A stretch of DNA of 64,000 nt from Chlorobiota bacterium. GTDB lineage: Bacteria; Bacteroidota; Ignavibacteria; OLB7. The number at the start of each line of letters is the position of its first letter. Position 1 is the stretch's first letter. Below the pieces are notes generated by a model. It saw nothing but the letters and a program-made list of their open reading frames with translations. It was not told where the DNA came from and made no database searches. Shown here piece by piece: positions 34,370 through 43,775 of this stretch. The position numbers were made by a program, and so were the translations under genes. Where the stretch lies: assembly GCA_016710285.1 (NCBI GenBank), contig JADJXR010000001.1, positions 3,784,501 through 3,848,500 on the forward strand. Direction: 5' to 3'.

Positions 34370-34981
34370 ATGGCGATTTCGTATCTTCGTTTCATGCTGC
34401 TGCGCGTAAGCTACATTTTTTGGTTTGGTTCGCTGGCGATTGGCGCATTTGTTGCCTACAAACTGCTGCGCGATGCCCCAATCGCATCCCCCTCCTATGT
34501 GGGAGTTGCATCCTGCCAAAGTTGCCATTCGTCATCGCGGTCTGGGGATGTTTTTGATGTTTGGGTTCACAGCAAGCATGCGTTGGCATATCAGGTCATG
34601 AGCAAAGAATTGTCCAGGAATCCCGGCATAGGCGATTCCGCCGAATGCTACCGCTGCCACACCACTGCGTCGCGACCACCCGTCAATTCTGCTGAGCGGA
34701 TGATGATTACCGAAGGAGTTGGGTGCGAGCGTTGTCACGGGCCGGGAAGCGAGTACAGCAGCTACGGCAACATGACCGATGAATCGCGTTTTCTGGCAAA
34801 TGGCGGCGTTAAGGGGTCGTTGTCGGATTGTGGACATTGCCATACGGCACCATCGCAGTGCCCAAACTGCTCACCTGCCAGCGCAGCCACGACGAATGCC
34901 GAAGCATTATGGAAGCAAATCCGCCATGGCCAAGCTGATACTACTCGGTCGGCAAATTCAACCACCACCAACCGCAACTGA
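34370..34981 (+). CDS. Membrane-anchored tetraheme cytochrome c
   Basis: 203 residues from ATG 34370; ATG 34394 is an alternative. A single hydrophobic segment at about 10-34 acts as an uncleaved anchor or signal. Four CxxCH heme motifs follow: CQSCH, CYRCH, CERCH (with GPG after it) and CGHCH. A CPNC pair follows near the end. The spacing and the GVGCERCHGPGSEY segment resemble the cytochrome c554/multiheme family that handles electrons at the periplasmic face. The C-terminal 40 residues are low in complexity. Its TGA overlaps the murI ATG by one base, an unexpected partner. Redox partners are not encoded nearby. Confidence 0.82.
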   Translation: MAISYLRFMLLRVSYIFWFGSLAIGAFVAYKLLRDAPIASPSYVGVASCQSCHSSSRSGDVFDVWVHSKHALAYQVMSKELSRNPGIGDSAECYRCHTTASRPPVNSAERMMITEGVGCERCHGPGSEYSSYGNMTDESRFLANGGVKGSLSDCGHCHTAPSQCPNCSPASAATTNAEALWKQIRHGQADTTRSANSTTTNRN

Positions 34982-35808
34982 TGCACACTCCTTTCTCCCC
35001 CATCGGGTTGTTTGATTCTGGCATCGGAGGGCTATCGGTAGCCCGGCAAGTGATGCGAATCCTGCCGAATGAGAACATCGTGTACTTCGGCGATACCGCC
35101 CGCGTTCCATACGGGACCAAATCGCCCGAAACAGTGATTGGATACTCGCTTGAGGCCGCTGCCTTTTTGCGCTCGCAAGGGGTGAAGCTGATTATCATTG
35201 CTTGCAATACGGCATCGGCAGTTGCCCTTCAAGCGGTGCAATTGGCATCCGATGTTCCAGTGCTTGGTGTGATTCGGCCAGGCGCGGCAGCAGCCGTGGC
35301 AGCAACGAAGAACGGTGTGGTGGGGGTCATTGGTACTCAGGGTACTGTGAGGTCGTTAGCTTATCAGAATGCAATAACGGATTTATCATTTACCGCATCC
35401 GTCCTTGCCCAACCGTGCCCGCTCTTCGTCACCCTTGCCGAAGAAGGCCATACCTACCACCCCGGAACTTTGATCTTTGCACGCGAATACTTGCACCCCT
35501 TGCTCCGCCAGTCCATTGACACCCTCATTCTTGGATGCACCCACTACCCCCTATTGCAACCCAGCATTAGCGAGGTCTGCGGCCCCGCCGTGACGTTGAT
35601 TGATCCTGGAATTGCAACCGCCCAAGAAGCATTGGGACTGCTGCAATCATCTGGGATGCTGAACTCCTCAACATCCCTCCCACGGTATGAATACTACCTT
35701 ACAGACATCCCACTCAAGTTCATTGAAGTTGGCGAGCGGTTCTTGGGACGAACGCTTCATCATGTCCACCGCATCCAACTTGATGATTTACCAGCGGCTC
35801 ACCGATAA
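34981..35808 (+). CDS. murI: Glutamate racemase
   Basis: 275 residues. The two catalytic Cys motifs are present: LIIIACNTASAVAL near residue 76 and LILGCTHYPLL near 187. The N-terminal IGLFDSGIGGLSVARQVM and VYFGDTARVPYGTKSPETV are diagnostic. The enzyme makes D-glutamate for peptidoglycan in the cytoplasm. Its ATG shares a base with the stop of the cytochrome gene (TGATG), so translation is coupled. It converges with the NtrC-type regulator with only nine bases between stops. Confidence 0.95.
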   Translation: MHTPFSPIGLFDSGIGGLSVARQVMRILPNENIVYFGDTARVPYGTKSPETVIGYSLEAAAFLRSQGVKLIIIACNTASAVALQAVQLASDVPVLGVIRPGAAAAVAATKNGVVGVIGTQGTVRSLAYQNAITDLSFTASVLAQPCPLFVTLAEEGHTYHPGTLIFAREYLHPLLRQSIDTLILGCTHYPLLQPSISEVCGPAVTLIDPGIATAQEALGLLQSSGMLNSSTSLPRYEYYLTDIPLKFIEVGERFLGRTLHHVHRIQLDDLPAAHR

Positions 35809-35817
35809 CTCACATCT

Positions 35818-37146
35818 CTACAGATTGTACTTTTTGCGTTTTCTCCATAAAGTGGCGGTGTCTATATCTAAGATTTTAGCGGCTTCCTCATAATTTTTTG
35901 CCTCGGCAAGCACACGGGCAATATGCTCCCTCTCAATATCCTCCAATGTTTGCCCATGCTCTTGTTCGTTGGCGTGGTTATGCTTGGCAAGCAGCCGCAG
36001 TTCATCCGGTAAATCATCAACTCTGATTTCCGATCCCACAGCCAAAAACACCGCACGGCTAATTGCATTTTCAAGCTCACGGATATTCCCTTTCCACTCA
36101 TGCTTCATCAAGGCATCCATTGCATCGCTGCTGACCGTTAGCGTAGCAGACTTTTGGGAACCGTATTTTTGTAGAAAATGCGCTACCAGTATGGGGATGT
36201 CTTTTTTACGCTCGCGCAACGGTGGGATTTTCAAGCGGACGCTGTTTAAACGGTAAAAAAGATCCTCACGAAAATTCCCCAACTGTATTTCCTGAGCCAA
36301 GTCGCGATTTGTCGCGGCAACAACCCGCACGTCAACCGTCCGGGTGTTGCTTTCTCCAAGCCGCTCATACTCACGGCTTTGCAGCACGCGCAACAATTTC
36401 GATTGCAGCGGCAATGGTAGTTCGCCAACCTCATCTAAAAAAATCGTGCCGCCGCTGGCTGCCTCAAACCTTCCAACTCTATCCTTTAAAGCCCCAGTAA
36501 ATGCGCCTTGGATATGGCCAAATAATTCTGACTCCAGCAGATTTTCGGGGATTGCAGCGCAGTTCACCTTCACGTACGGCTCCGAAGCTCGCAAACTGCG
36601 CTCGTGGATGAGCTTTGCAAACAACTCTTTTCCGGTTCCGCTTTCCCCTTCGATTAGCACAGTTAATGGTGTTGCCGCAACGCGGGTAGCAAGCGTCAAC
36701 AACTCCACTATTCTTGCATCTTGAGTGATAATATCTTTGGAATACACCGCCGGCTGCTCAGAATGATTTGCCGCCGTTTTTAATCGGTGATAATGAACCA
36801 CAGCGTTGATAAACAGCCGTAGCTGCTCAAGATCGAACGGCTTCTGCAAGTAATCGAACGCGCCCCGCTTAATCGCCTTCACAGCAGTATCCACCGTTCC
36901 GTGAGCGGTGATAATCACTACTGTTAGCTTCGGCATTATCCTCAGCAACTCCTCCATTAATTCGATGCCATCCATTGGATACATCTTCAGATCAAGGAAT
37001 GCGATGTCGAATTTCGGAGAGCTTCTTGCATACTCCAATGCTTGCCGTGGATGAACAAACGACTCCACTTGCAAATCCATTGCCGAAAGGCTAATAGCAA
37101 TCGTTTTTACGATATTCGGCTCGTCGTCAACCAGAAGCACGTTCAT
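35818..37146 (-). CDS. Sigma-54-dependent NtrC-family response regulator
   Basis: 442 residues from ATG 37146, where the receiver domain begins (MNVLLVDDEP). Longer in-frame starts add non-conserved sequence. The receiver (1-115) has phospho-acceptor Asp 52 (FLDLKM). The AAA+ domain (about 140-375) has Walker A GESGTGKE at 167-174, the sigma-54 contact loop GAFTGA at 214-219, and GGTIFLDEVGELPL. The C-terminus is a Fis-type helix-turn-helix (NYEEAAKILDIDTATLWRKR). It activates RpoN promoters when phosphorylated. The kinase gene lies 28 bp upstream. Targets are unknown. Confidence 0.93.
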   Translation of the reverse strand: MNVLLVDDEPNIVKTIAISLSAMDLQVESFVHPRQALEYARSSPKFDIAFLDLKMYPMDGIELMEELLRIMPKLTVVIITAHGTVDTAVKAIKRGAFDYLQKPFDLEQLRLFINAVVHYHRLKTAANHSEQPAVYSKDIITQDARIVELLTLATRVAATPLTVLIEGESGTGKELFAKLIHERSLRASEPYVKVNCAAIPENLLESELFGHIQGAFTGALKDRVGRFEAASGGTIFLDEVGELPLPLQSKLLRVLQSREYERLGESNTRTVDVRVVAATNRDLAQEIQLGNFREDLFYRLNSVRLKIPPLRERKKDIPILVAHFLQKYGSQKSATLTVSSDAMDALMKHEWKGNIRELENAISRAVFLAVGSEIRVDDLPDELRLLAKHNHANEQEHGQTLEDIEREHIARVLAEAKNYEEAAKILDIDTATLWRKRKKYNL

Positions 37147-37174
37147 TGCTTGGTCCAATGTTATTGTGATGTTG

Positions 37175-39043
37175 CTATGCAGCCTCAAGCTGCTGCGGAA
37201 TACGCAAAGTGAACGTACTCCCTTTGCCAAGATCGCTTACCGCCAAAACTGACCCATGATAAATGCTGACAATCTCACGAACGATTGCAAGGCCAAGCCC
37301 AACACTCCCAGGGTTATTTTGCCCAGAAGACTCCACCTGATAGAATTTCAAGAAAATTTTATCCATGCTGTCGCGTGGGATTCCGCTCCCTGTATCGCTT
37401 ACTTCAATAATAACATCTGAATTCCTTGAATAAGCATTGATTGAAACCTCACCACCGCTGGGCGTGTGGCGGATTGCATTACTCACCAGATTATTCAACA
37501 TCAGCAACAAATCATCCTGGTTAATCCACACTTTGGAGTTGGCTTGCTCGGTGGAGGTTTTCAGAACAACCCCTTTCTCCTGAAGCTGCACGCGATGCTG
37601 CTGCTGTACCGTTGCCAAAATATTCGACAGATTCACCCACGTGCATTGCTTGGGTTCGTTTCGTTTTTCCAAACGAGATATTTCTAACAGATCACTTACC
37701 AATTTGGTTAGCCGCACACAATCTTCCTTTACCCCTTTCACCAAGTCGAGCTGTTGCTCATTTAGGTCTCCCGTAATTTTTTCTTGGAGAATATCAGCAG
37801 TCATTAATATTGAGGAGAGCGGGGTTCGCAATTCATGGCTAACCCTTGCCAGGAAATCCGATTTAATTCTATCAAGCTCCTTGAAATGTGTGATGTCGCT
37901 GAACAGAGCAACCACCCCTTGGACCGACAACGTTGCCACCAGCGGAAGCACCTGCACAGCATAATAATGTTCGACCCCTTCAACTTGGCGAATATACACG
38001 GGAAGTTCCCCAGCGGTTTCCATTACTGGGTTCGATAGCTCTGGATTCAGCAGCTTTCCCCGAATATATTGCTGAAGCTGCTGATCTGGAATAATCTGCT
38101 CTAACGATGCGCCCACTTTCTGCGCTGGGTTCTCAACGCGGAACAAATCAATCGCGGCATTGTTGAGCAGTAGGATTTCAGCATCAGCATTCACAACAAC
38201 CACAGGAACCCCGATACTGCTTACCACCGCCTCAACCTTTTGCTTTTCAATAAGAAGCTGATCGTAGTTGAGCTCTTCATATTTCCGCAGCCGTTCAATC
38301 ATTCGATTAAATTCAAACGTCAGGTCGCCAAACTCATCGTCCGTTGTGATAAGCACCCTTTCCCCTAATTTCCCACCCGATAAATTCTTCACTGCTTGAT
38401 TTAATCTTTGGATTGGGCGCGTTGCCCACCGGGAATAAAAAATTCCGGCAAGGATCGCGGCCACAACCGAAATCATCACCGAAACGATAATGGCATAGAG
38501 CGTTTTTTGCGTCTCCTCTTGAACCTTCCCACGCGACTCCGCAACCTGTTTGCGGGCGATAGTAAGCATTGATCGCGATTCCCTTCGCAGCTGGCCAACT
38601 GCGCGGAACACCACATCCATGGATGCGATGGAGAATATGCTATCCTGCCCGGAAAGAAGCCGCTGGGTGGCGCGATTATATTCTTGCGTTGCCGATCGAA
38701 TCCGGAGTAACGCTTCGGCATATCCAAGCAGCGTATCTATCCGGGATTCATAGACTATGGCAATTAACTGGGCGTTGCGATTACGAAATTCGTCCTGCCA
38801 GTTTTTTTGTGCTTTGGTTTGCGGCCAAGTGGTGGGAACCGATTGAAGCAATCGCTGCTGGTCGTCAACAAGTTGCATAAGCTCGATAGCCGTGGCGGCG
38901 GCTTCGTAGTTTGGGGTGAGCATGCGATCCGTGTATTCGCCAATGTGCGCAAAACGGAACACGGACCACACCCCAAACACTACGTTCAACGCAATGATTG
39001 CGAAAAATCCAGCGTTTATTTTCGAGCGAAGCGTTGTGAACAT
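37175..39043 (-). CDS. HAMP-PAS sensor histidine kinase
   Basis: 622 residues. TM1 is at about 10-30, a helical periplasmic sensor domain at about 35-170, TM2 at about 175-197, HAMP at about 198-250 and a PAS domain at about 270-380. The HisKA domain has its phospho-acceptor in FLARVSHELRTPLSSI (His about 402). The HATPase domain has NLVSNAIRHTPSGG, DTGSGIP and GSVGLGLAIVREI. The periplasmic region is a four-helix type with no recognised ligand motif. It feeds the NtrC-type regulator encoded next. This topology often senses membrane or redox state, but no signal can be named. Confidence 0.92.
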   Translation of the reverse strand: MFTTLRSKINAGFFAIIALNVVFGVWSVFRFAHIGEYTDRMLTPNYEAAATAIELMQLVDDQQRLLQSVPTTWPQTKAQKNWQDEFRNRNAQLIAIVYESRIDTLLGYAEALLRIRSATQEYNRATQRLLSGQDSIFSIASMDVVFRAVGQLRRESRSMLTIARKQVAESRGKVQEETQKTLYAIIVSVMISVVAAILAGIFYSRWATRPIQRLNQAVKNLSGGKLGERVLITTDDEFGDLTFEFNRMIERLRKYEELNYDQLLIEKQKVEAVVSSIGVPVVVVNADAEILLLNNAAIDLFRVENPAQKVGASLEQIIPDQQLQQYIRGKLLNPELSNPVMETAGELPVYIRQVEGVEHYYAVQVLPLVATLSVQGVVALFSDITHFKELDRIKSDFLARVSHELRTPLSSILMTADILQEKITGDLNEQQLDLVKGVKEDCVRLTKLVSDLLEISRLEKRNEPKQCTWVNLSNILATVQQQHRVQLQEKGVVLKTSTEQANSKVWINQDDLLLMLNNLVSNAIRHTPSGGEVSINAYSRNSDVIIEVSDTGSGIPRDSMDKIFLKFYQVESSGQNNPGSVGLGLAIVREIVSIYHGSVLAVSDLGKGSTFTLRIPQQLEAA

Positions 39044-39080
39044 ACGCGGTTCACAGAAGGGTTTCCATAACGGCTAACTA

Positions 39081-39365
39081 TCAATACCGGAATTTTGCAT
39101 TCGGCCAGTGCCGGATAATAAAATAAACCGCGCCGATAAGAATTCCAGCGGCGATAATCATGTAGCCAATAACAATTGTTTTGGCAATTACTGGCGATGC
39201 AGAACTTCGTGTTAGCCACCCGCGCCAGTTGCAGTGGTGGCAACGATAAACACCATACACCGGAACAAACGTGCTAATTACTCGCTCCTTCAAATTTCTC
39301 AATTTTGAGCGGTGAACGCGTCCGACAGTTTTGCAATTTGGGCAGCGATGAAGAATTCGTGACAT
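39081..39365 (-). CDS. Zinc-ribbon single-pass membrane protein
   Basis: 94 residues. Two Cys pairs, CPNCKTVGR at residues 8-16 and CHHCNWRGW at about 42-50, form a zinc-ribbon-like unit with basic residues between them. One transmembrane helix follows (about 59-83, VIAKTIVIGYMIIAAGILIG). The N-terminal ribbon is probably cytoplasmic. It does not match a named family that I know. It lies 14 bp after the biotin carboxylase stop and 37 bp before the histidine kinase start, so it may be co-transcribed with the two-component pair. Confidence 0.7.
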   Translation of the reverse strand: MSRILHRCPNCKTVGRVHRSKLRNLKERVISTFVPVYGVYRCHHCNWRGWLTRSSASPVIAKTIVIGYMIIAAGILIGAVYFIIRHWPNAKFRY

Positions 39366-39379
39366 GGCGGTTCCCCCCT

Positions 39380-40816
39380 CTATAAAGCGTGCAAGAATCG
39401 TTCTTCCATTGCCCGCCGAACTGCGCTTGCCGATGCCGCAGCAACTTCAATAAGTTGCTGATCCAGAGGAAGCAACTCCGGCTGCCAATGCTCCTTCACA
39501 AAATTCGTGCTGAAATTCCCGGAAATAAACGCGGGATGCTCCAGAACAAACCGGCAAAAAGGGATTGTGGTGGCAATGCCAGCAATATGGGTTGCGTCCA
39601 GGGCTTGCAGCATTCTTGCAATTGCTTCGGCCCGCGTCTCCCCCCATGCAATGATTTTTGCCACCATCGGGTCGTAGTAAAGGGTCACAGGCATTCCGGC
39701 GTAGAGTGCCGAGTCAACGCGGACTCCATCGCCGATTGGCTCCACCACCTCGCGGATGGTTCCGATGCTTGGAAGGAAATTGTTGAACACATCCTCGGCA
39801 CAAACGCGGCATTCGATTGCGTGCCCTTTGCGCTGGATGGAGTCGGTGGAAATTGGCAGGCGTTGGCCCGAAGCCGCCAATAACTGCATTTCCACCAGAT
39901 CAATGCCGGTCACCATCTCGGTAACGGGATGCTCCACCTGAAGCCGGGTGTTCACCTCAAGGAAGTAGAAATCTCCGTTTTCATCCAGAAGGAACTCCAA
40001 CGTGCCGGCGTTGGTGTAGTTGGCCCCGCGAACCAACCGCTCGGCAGCCATGAACATCCGGTTGCGCAGCGCGTCGTCAACGGCCACCGAGGGGGATTCC
40101 TCCACAACTTTTTGGTGGCGGCGTTGGATGGAGCATTCGCGCTCGCCCAGCACCGCAACGTTGCCATGCTCATCGGCCACAATCTGTAGCTCGATATGGC
40201 GCGGTCCCAGCACGTACTTTTCAACAAACACCTCATCGCTGTTGAAGGCGGTCATGGCTTCGCCACGGGCGGCGCGCAATCCTTCCTCCAGCTGCGACGG
40301 TTCCCACACCACCCGCATCCCCTTCCCCCCGCCGCCGGCCGCAGCTTTTAGCAGCACCGGGTAGCCGATTCGGTCCGCCACTTCGCGAGCCTCTTCCACC
40401 GAGCGGAGCCCCTCCTTTGTCCCTGGCATAATCGGGACGTTCGTTTCGGCGGCCAGGCGGCGTGCGTTGGTCTTGCTGCCAAGATGGTCAATAGCATCGG
40501 GCGAGGGGCCAATGAACTTCATTCCTGACTGGGCACACGCCACGGCAAAGGAGGCATTTTCGCTGAGGAAGCCATATCCCGGATGCACCGCATCCGCCCC
40601 GGCGTGACGCGCTGCCGACAGCACCCGCGAAATATCCAGATAGGTCTCGCGTGGGGTGACTCCAGGAAGCCGGATTGCGGTGTCGGCCTCCTGAACATGA
40701 AGCGAGGAGGCATCGGCATCGGAGTAGATGGCGATGGTTTCAATCCCCATCTTCCGCGCCGTTCGGATAATCCGGCGGGCGATCTCGCCACGGTTGGCTA
40801 TCAGCAGTCGTTTCAT
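39380..40816 (-). CDS. accC: Biotin carboxylase subunit of acyl-CoA carboxylase
   Basis: 478 residues. The ATP-grasp biotin carboxylase is complete: MKRLLIANRGEIARRIIRT, VHPGYGFLSENASFAVACAQ, the Gly-rich AAAGGGGKGMRVV, GERECSIQRRHQKVVEE and FLEVNTRLQVEHPVTEMVTG. It ends after the BC-C domain without a biotinyl (AMKM) domain, so a separate BCCP is needed. The C-terminal HIAGIATTIPFCRFVLEHP and the length resemble the propionyl/acetyl-CoA carboxylase alpha type rather than E. coli AccC. With meaB in the window, a propionyl-CoA carboxylase role is plausible but unproven. No accB is adjacent. Confidence 0.88.
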   Translation of the reverse strand: MKRLLIANRGEIARRIIRTARKMGIETIAIYSDADASSLHVQEADTAIRLPGVTPRETYLDISRVLSAARHAGADAVHPGYGFLSENASFAVACAQSGMKFIGPSPDAIDHLGSKTNARRLAAETNVPIMPGTKEGLRSVEEAREVADRIGYPVLLKAAAGGGGKGMRVVWEPSQLEEGLRAARGEAMTAFNSDEVFVEKYVLGPRHIELQIVADEHGNVAVLGERECSIQRRHQKVVEESPSVAVDDALRNRMFMAAERLVRGANYTNAGTLEFLLDENGDFYFLEVNTRLQVEHPVTEMVTGIDLVEMQLLAASGQRLPISTDSIQRKGHAIECRVCAEDVFNNFLPSIGTIREVVEPIGDGVRVDSALYAGMPVTLYYDPMVAKIIAWGETRAEAIARMLQALDATHIAGIATTIPFCRFVLEHPAFISGNFSTNFVKEHWQPELLPLDQQLIEVAAASASAVRRAMEERFLHAL

Positions 40817-40904
40817 TGCTTGGTTGGAAAGTTCAAGAGAGAGTAGATGGGCACAATGCCACGTGGTATCCGCCCCAAGCAGGTTGGGACGGATACCGGG
40901 CCGA

Positions 40905-43247
40905 TTATTTCAGTTCAACGATCGTCACCCCTGCGCCCCCTTCTGTCAACGCGCCAAGCCGGTACTCGGCAACGTTGGGATGGTGGCTCAGGTGGTCGTG
41001 GATGCGGCGGCGCAACGCACCGGTCCCCTTCCCGTGGATGATCTCCAGACGGTTGATATGGGAGTTCAGAAGCGCGGTGATTGCCTGCTCGACTTTCACA
41101 ACGGCTTCATCGGCGAACATTCCGCGAAGATCAATTCGGGTTTCGGCAAGATCGGCATTGGTGACGGATTGACGCCCGGCCCCCTCGCGCCGAAGCTCCT
41201 TTTTGGAAACGGCGATCAGATCATCGGCGTGCGCCCGCATCCGCAAGGCACCGAACTGCACAACCGCGTTCCCTTTCTCGTCTGGCTCAATCGCAAGCTC
41301 CCCAATCTGGGCCCCGCCGCGCAGCTTCACTGTGTCGCCAACCTTGAACCGTTTTTCTTCCTGCGGCACGGCGGCTGGCGTTGCGGAAACCCCTCGGCGC
41401 GTTTCCTCGATGGCTTGCCGCATCTGCTTCACTTGGTCGTTGCTTGCGCCGGAACGGATTTCGCGGAGCGTGTTTTCGATCAACGTGTTGGCATTGTTCA
41501 GCACGCCGCGCGCTTCCTCGCGGGCATCGGCAATGATGCTCTGCTTCCGGCTGTTGAACTCTTTCATCTCCTCCTGCAATCGTGCGCGAAGTGCCTCGGC
41601 TTCTGCGGTCTGCTTCCGGTATTCCTCGCGGTGACGGCGGCTTTGGGCAAGGTCCTCCTCCAATTGGTGGATGATCTCCGTCATTCGATTCCGCTCCTCC
41701 CCCAATTTCCCACGTGCGTTTTGCAAGACCTTCGGGTTCAATCCCAGCCGCTCCAATAACTCGAACGCGTAGCTGTTTCCTGGCATTCCAATCACGCAAC
41801 GGTAGGTTGGGGTGATGGTGCGGGTGTCGAACTCCATCCCGGCATTCACCACTCCTTCGGTCTCGTAGGCAAACACCTTCAAGTAGCTGTGGTGGGTGGT
41901 GGCCAGAATAAAGGTGCGCCGTTGCAGCAGGAACTCCAAAATGGCCGCCGCAATCCCCCCACCTTCGTCGGGATCGGTTCCGGTTCCAATCTCATCAAGC
42001 AGCACAATATCCCCCATCATCACATGTTCCAGGATCTGGCTGATCCGCGACATGTGCGCGCTGAAGGTGGAAAGGTCGTTCTCGATGGACTGCTGGTCGC
42101 CGATGTCGGTGAAGACGTTGCAGGGGTGAACAACACACTCCGTTGCCGGCGGATGGATTCCGGACAAGGCCATCATGGTGATAAGCCCCAGGGTTTTCAT
42201 CGCCACGGTTTTGCCCCCGGCGTTCGGGCCGGAGATCACAACGGCCCTGGCCTCGCGGTTCATCTCGATGGTCAGCGGAACAACGCTCGGCAAGCGCAAT
42301 TGCAGCAACGGGTGGCAGGCGTTGTGCAGGGTAATCACGTCGTCGTCGGTGACGGTTGGCTCGGCACAGTTGTATTTCTCGGCATACCGTGCGCGGGCCA
42401 CAACGGAATCAAGCAACTGCAGGCGGAGGAGTGACCCCTGGAACAGGTCGGCCTCCTGGCCAAGCTCTTCGGTCAGCACGCGGAGTATCCGCTCAACTTC
42501 GCGCCGCTCGGCAAAGGTGAGTTCGGCAATCTCGTTGTTCATGTCGAAGATTTCCGCTGGCTCCAAGAAGACGGTCCCGCCACTGTGCGATTCCCCATGA
42601 ATGATGCCAGGGATCTTCCGCTTGAACTCCGTTTTCACCGGAAGCACCAACCGCCCTTCGCGAAGGGTGACGTACTCCTCGGTGACAAGCTCATCTTCGG
42701 AAACTTTCCGCAAGATCCGTTGCAGCCGTTGGCGCAGCGCGGCCGAGCGGTCAATGATGTCGCGGCGGATTCGGCGAAGCTCGGGGCTTGCGCTGTCGCG
42801 GACGTTTCCAAGATCATCAATCGCATCCTGGATGTGGCGCTCCAGCAATCGGTTGATATGGATCCCTGCGCAAAGCTCCGATAACAACGGAGCGTGGGCC
42901 GATTTCCCCATGAAAAACTCGCGCACGCGGCGCAAAGCAAGAATGGTTGTGCCGATATGGAGGAAGTTTTCGCCGCTAAGGTAGTTCCCCTGGATTTTTG
43001 CATAGCTAAGGGCGTTGCGGATGTCGTAAATCCCATCCAGCGGAATCACTTCCTCATGCTGGATGCAAACCCGCGCTTCCCCCACCATTCGATTTTCGCG
43101 GCGGATGGCATCCTCATCGGATAAGGGAGCCAGGCCAAGCAGATGCTCGACCCCCATCGAGGAAGCTGCAAACCCGGCCACGTGCTCAAGCACCCGGTGG
43201 AACTCCAACTGCTCAAGGCTTGAGGCGATTAATTCATCACGTGTCAT
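40905..43247 (-). CDS. mutS2: Endonuclease MutS2
   Basis: 780 residues from ATG 43247; the open frame continues upstream into the yqeY end. The order is an N-terminal core/lever helices, an ATPase with Walker A GPNAGGKTVAMKTLG and Walker B LLDEIGTGTDPDEG, a long coiled coil (about 510-610, rich in Glu, Arg and Gln), and a C-terminal Smr nuclease domain with IDLRGMFADEA and IHGKGTGALR. MutS2 acts in recombination control or on collided ribosomes, not in mismatch repair. It starts 22 bp after yqeY. Confidence 0.95.
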   Translation of the reverse strand: MTRDELIASSLEQLEFHRVLEHVAGFAASSMGVEHLLGLAPLSDEDAIRRENRMVGEARVCIQHEEVIPLDGIYDIRNALSYAKIQGNYLSGENFLHIGTTILALRRVREFFMGKSAHAPLLSELCAGIHINRLLERHIQDAIDDLGNVRDSASPELRRIRRDIIDRSAALRQRLQRILRKVSEDELVTEEYVTLREGRLVLPVKTEFKRKIPGIIHGESHSGGTVFLEPAEIFDMNNEIAELTFAERREVERILRVLTEELGQEADLFQGSLLRLQLLDSVVARARYAEKYNCAEPTVTDDDVITLHNACHPLLQLRLPSVVPLTIEMNREARAVVISGPNAGGKTVAMKTLGLITMMALSGIHPPATECVVHPCNVFTDIGDQQSIENDLSTFSAHMSRISQILEHVMMGDIVLLDEIGTGTDPDEGGGIAAAILEFLLQRRTFILATTHHSYLKVFAYETEGVVNAGMEFDTRTITPTYRCVIGMPGNSYAFELLERLGLNPKVLQNARGKLGEERNRMTEIIHQLEEDLAQSRRHREEYRKQTAEAEALRARLQEEMKEFNSRKQSIIADAREEARGVLNNANTLIENTLREIRSGASNDQVKQMRQAIEETRRGVSATPAAVPQEEKRFKVGDTVKLRGGAQIGELAIEPDEKGNAVVQFGALRMRAHADDLIAVSKKELRREGAGRQSVTNADLAETRIDLRGMFADEAVVKVEQAITALLNSHINRLEIIHGKGTGALRRRIHDHLSHHPNVAEYRLGALTEGGAGVTIVELK

Positions 43248-43269
43248 CTCTATTGCTGTAAAAAGGGAT

Positions 43270-43713
43270 TCAGGATTGAAGGGCATCGCGCACAACGGCT
43301 TGCACGCGATTGCCATCGGCAACGCCACGCATGGCGGCCATTGCTTTGGGCATTACCAGCTTAAAATCGTTAGGGCCCGAGGCTCCGGTCTGGGCGATAA
43401 TCTCGCGAACCTTTGCGCGGATGTCGTCGTCGGAAAGTTGCTGCGGCAGGTAGGCTTCAATGATCTCAAGCTCCACCCGCTCGTTCTCCGCAAGGTCGTT
43501 CCGCCCGGCGGCGATGAACTGCTCCATGGCATCCTTCCGCGCATTCGCTTGCTTCTGGACGGCGCGCAGCTCCAGATCCGGGGTGACTTCGTTGCCACTT
43601 TTCTGCAATTCAAGAAGCGCGGCGCGCACCATGCGAAGGGTTCCCAAGCGAACCTTCTCGCCCGATTTCATCGCTTCTTTCATGTCGTTTGCTATTTTCT
43701 CGGTCAGTGTCAT
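43270..43713 (-). CDS. yqeY: GatB/YqeY domain protein
   Basis: 147 residues from ATG 43713 (a TTG nine bases upstream is possible). This is the full single-domain YqeY length. Typical segments are MTLTEKIANDMKEAMKSGEK at the start, the RLGTLRMVRAALLELQ helix, RKDAMEQFIAAGRNDLAENE, and a C-terminal GASGPNDFKLVMPKAMAAMR. The family resembles the tail of the GatB amidotransferase subunit, but its role as a separate protein is not established. It heads a minus-strand group continuing with mutS2. Confidence 0.9.
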   Translation of the reverse strand: MTLTEKIANDMKEAMKSGEKVRLGTLRMVRAALLELQKSGNEVTPDLELRAVQKQANARKDAMEQFIAAGRNDLAENERVELEIIEAYLPQQLSDDDIRAKVREIIAQTGASGPNDFKLVMPKAMAAMRGVADGNRVQAVVRDALQS

Positions 43714-43756
43714 GGCGTTCAATGGTCTGTTGTTCTTATGGTATTGATGAAGGGTC

Positions 43757-43764
43757 CAAACTTA
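43757..43764 (-). promoter_or_regulatory. Possible -7 element of the yqeY-mutS2 operon
   Basis: TAAGTTTG on the minus strand matches TAnnTTTG, 43 bases before ATG 43713. I found no TTTG at the expected distance upstream. Confidence 0.28.
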
Positions 43765-43775
43765 CTGCATCTGCA

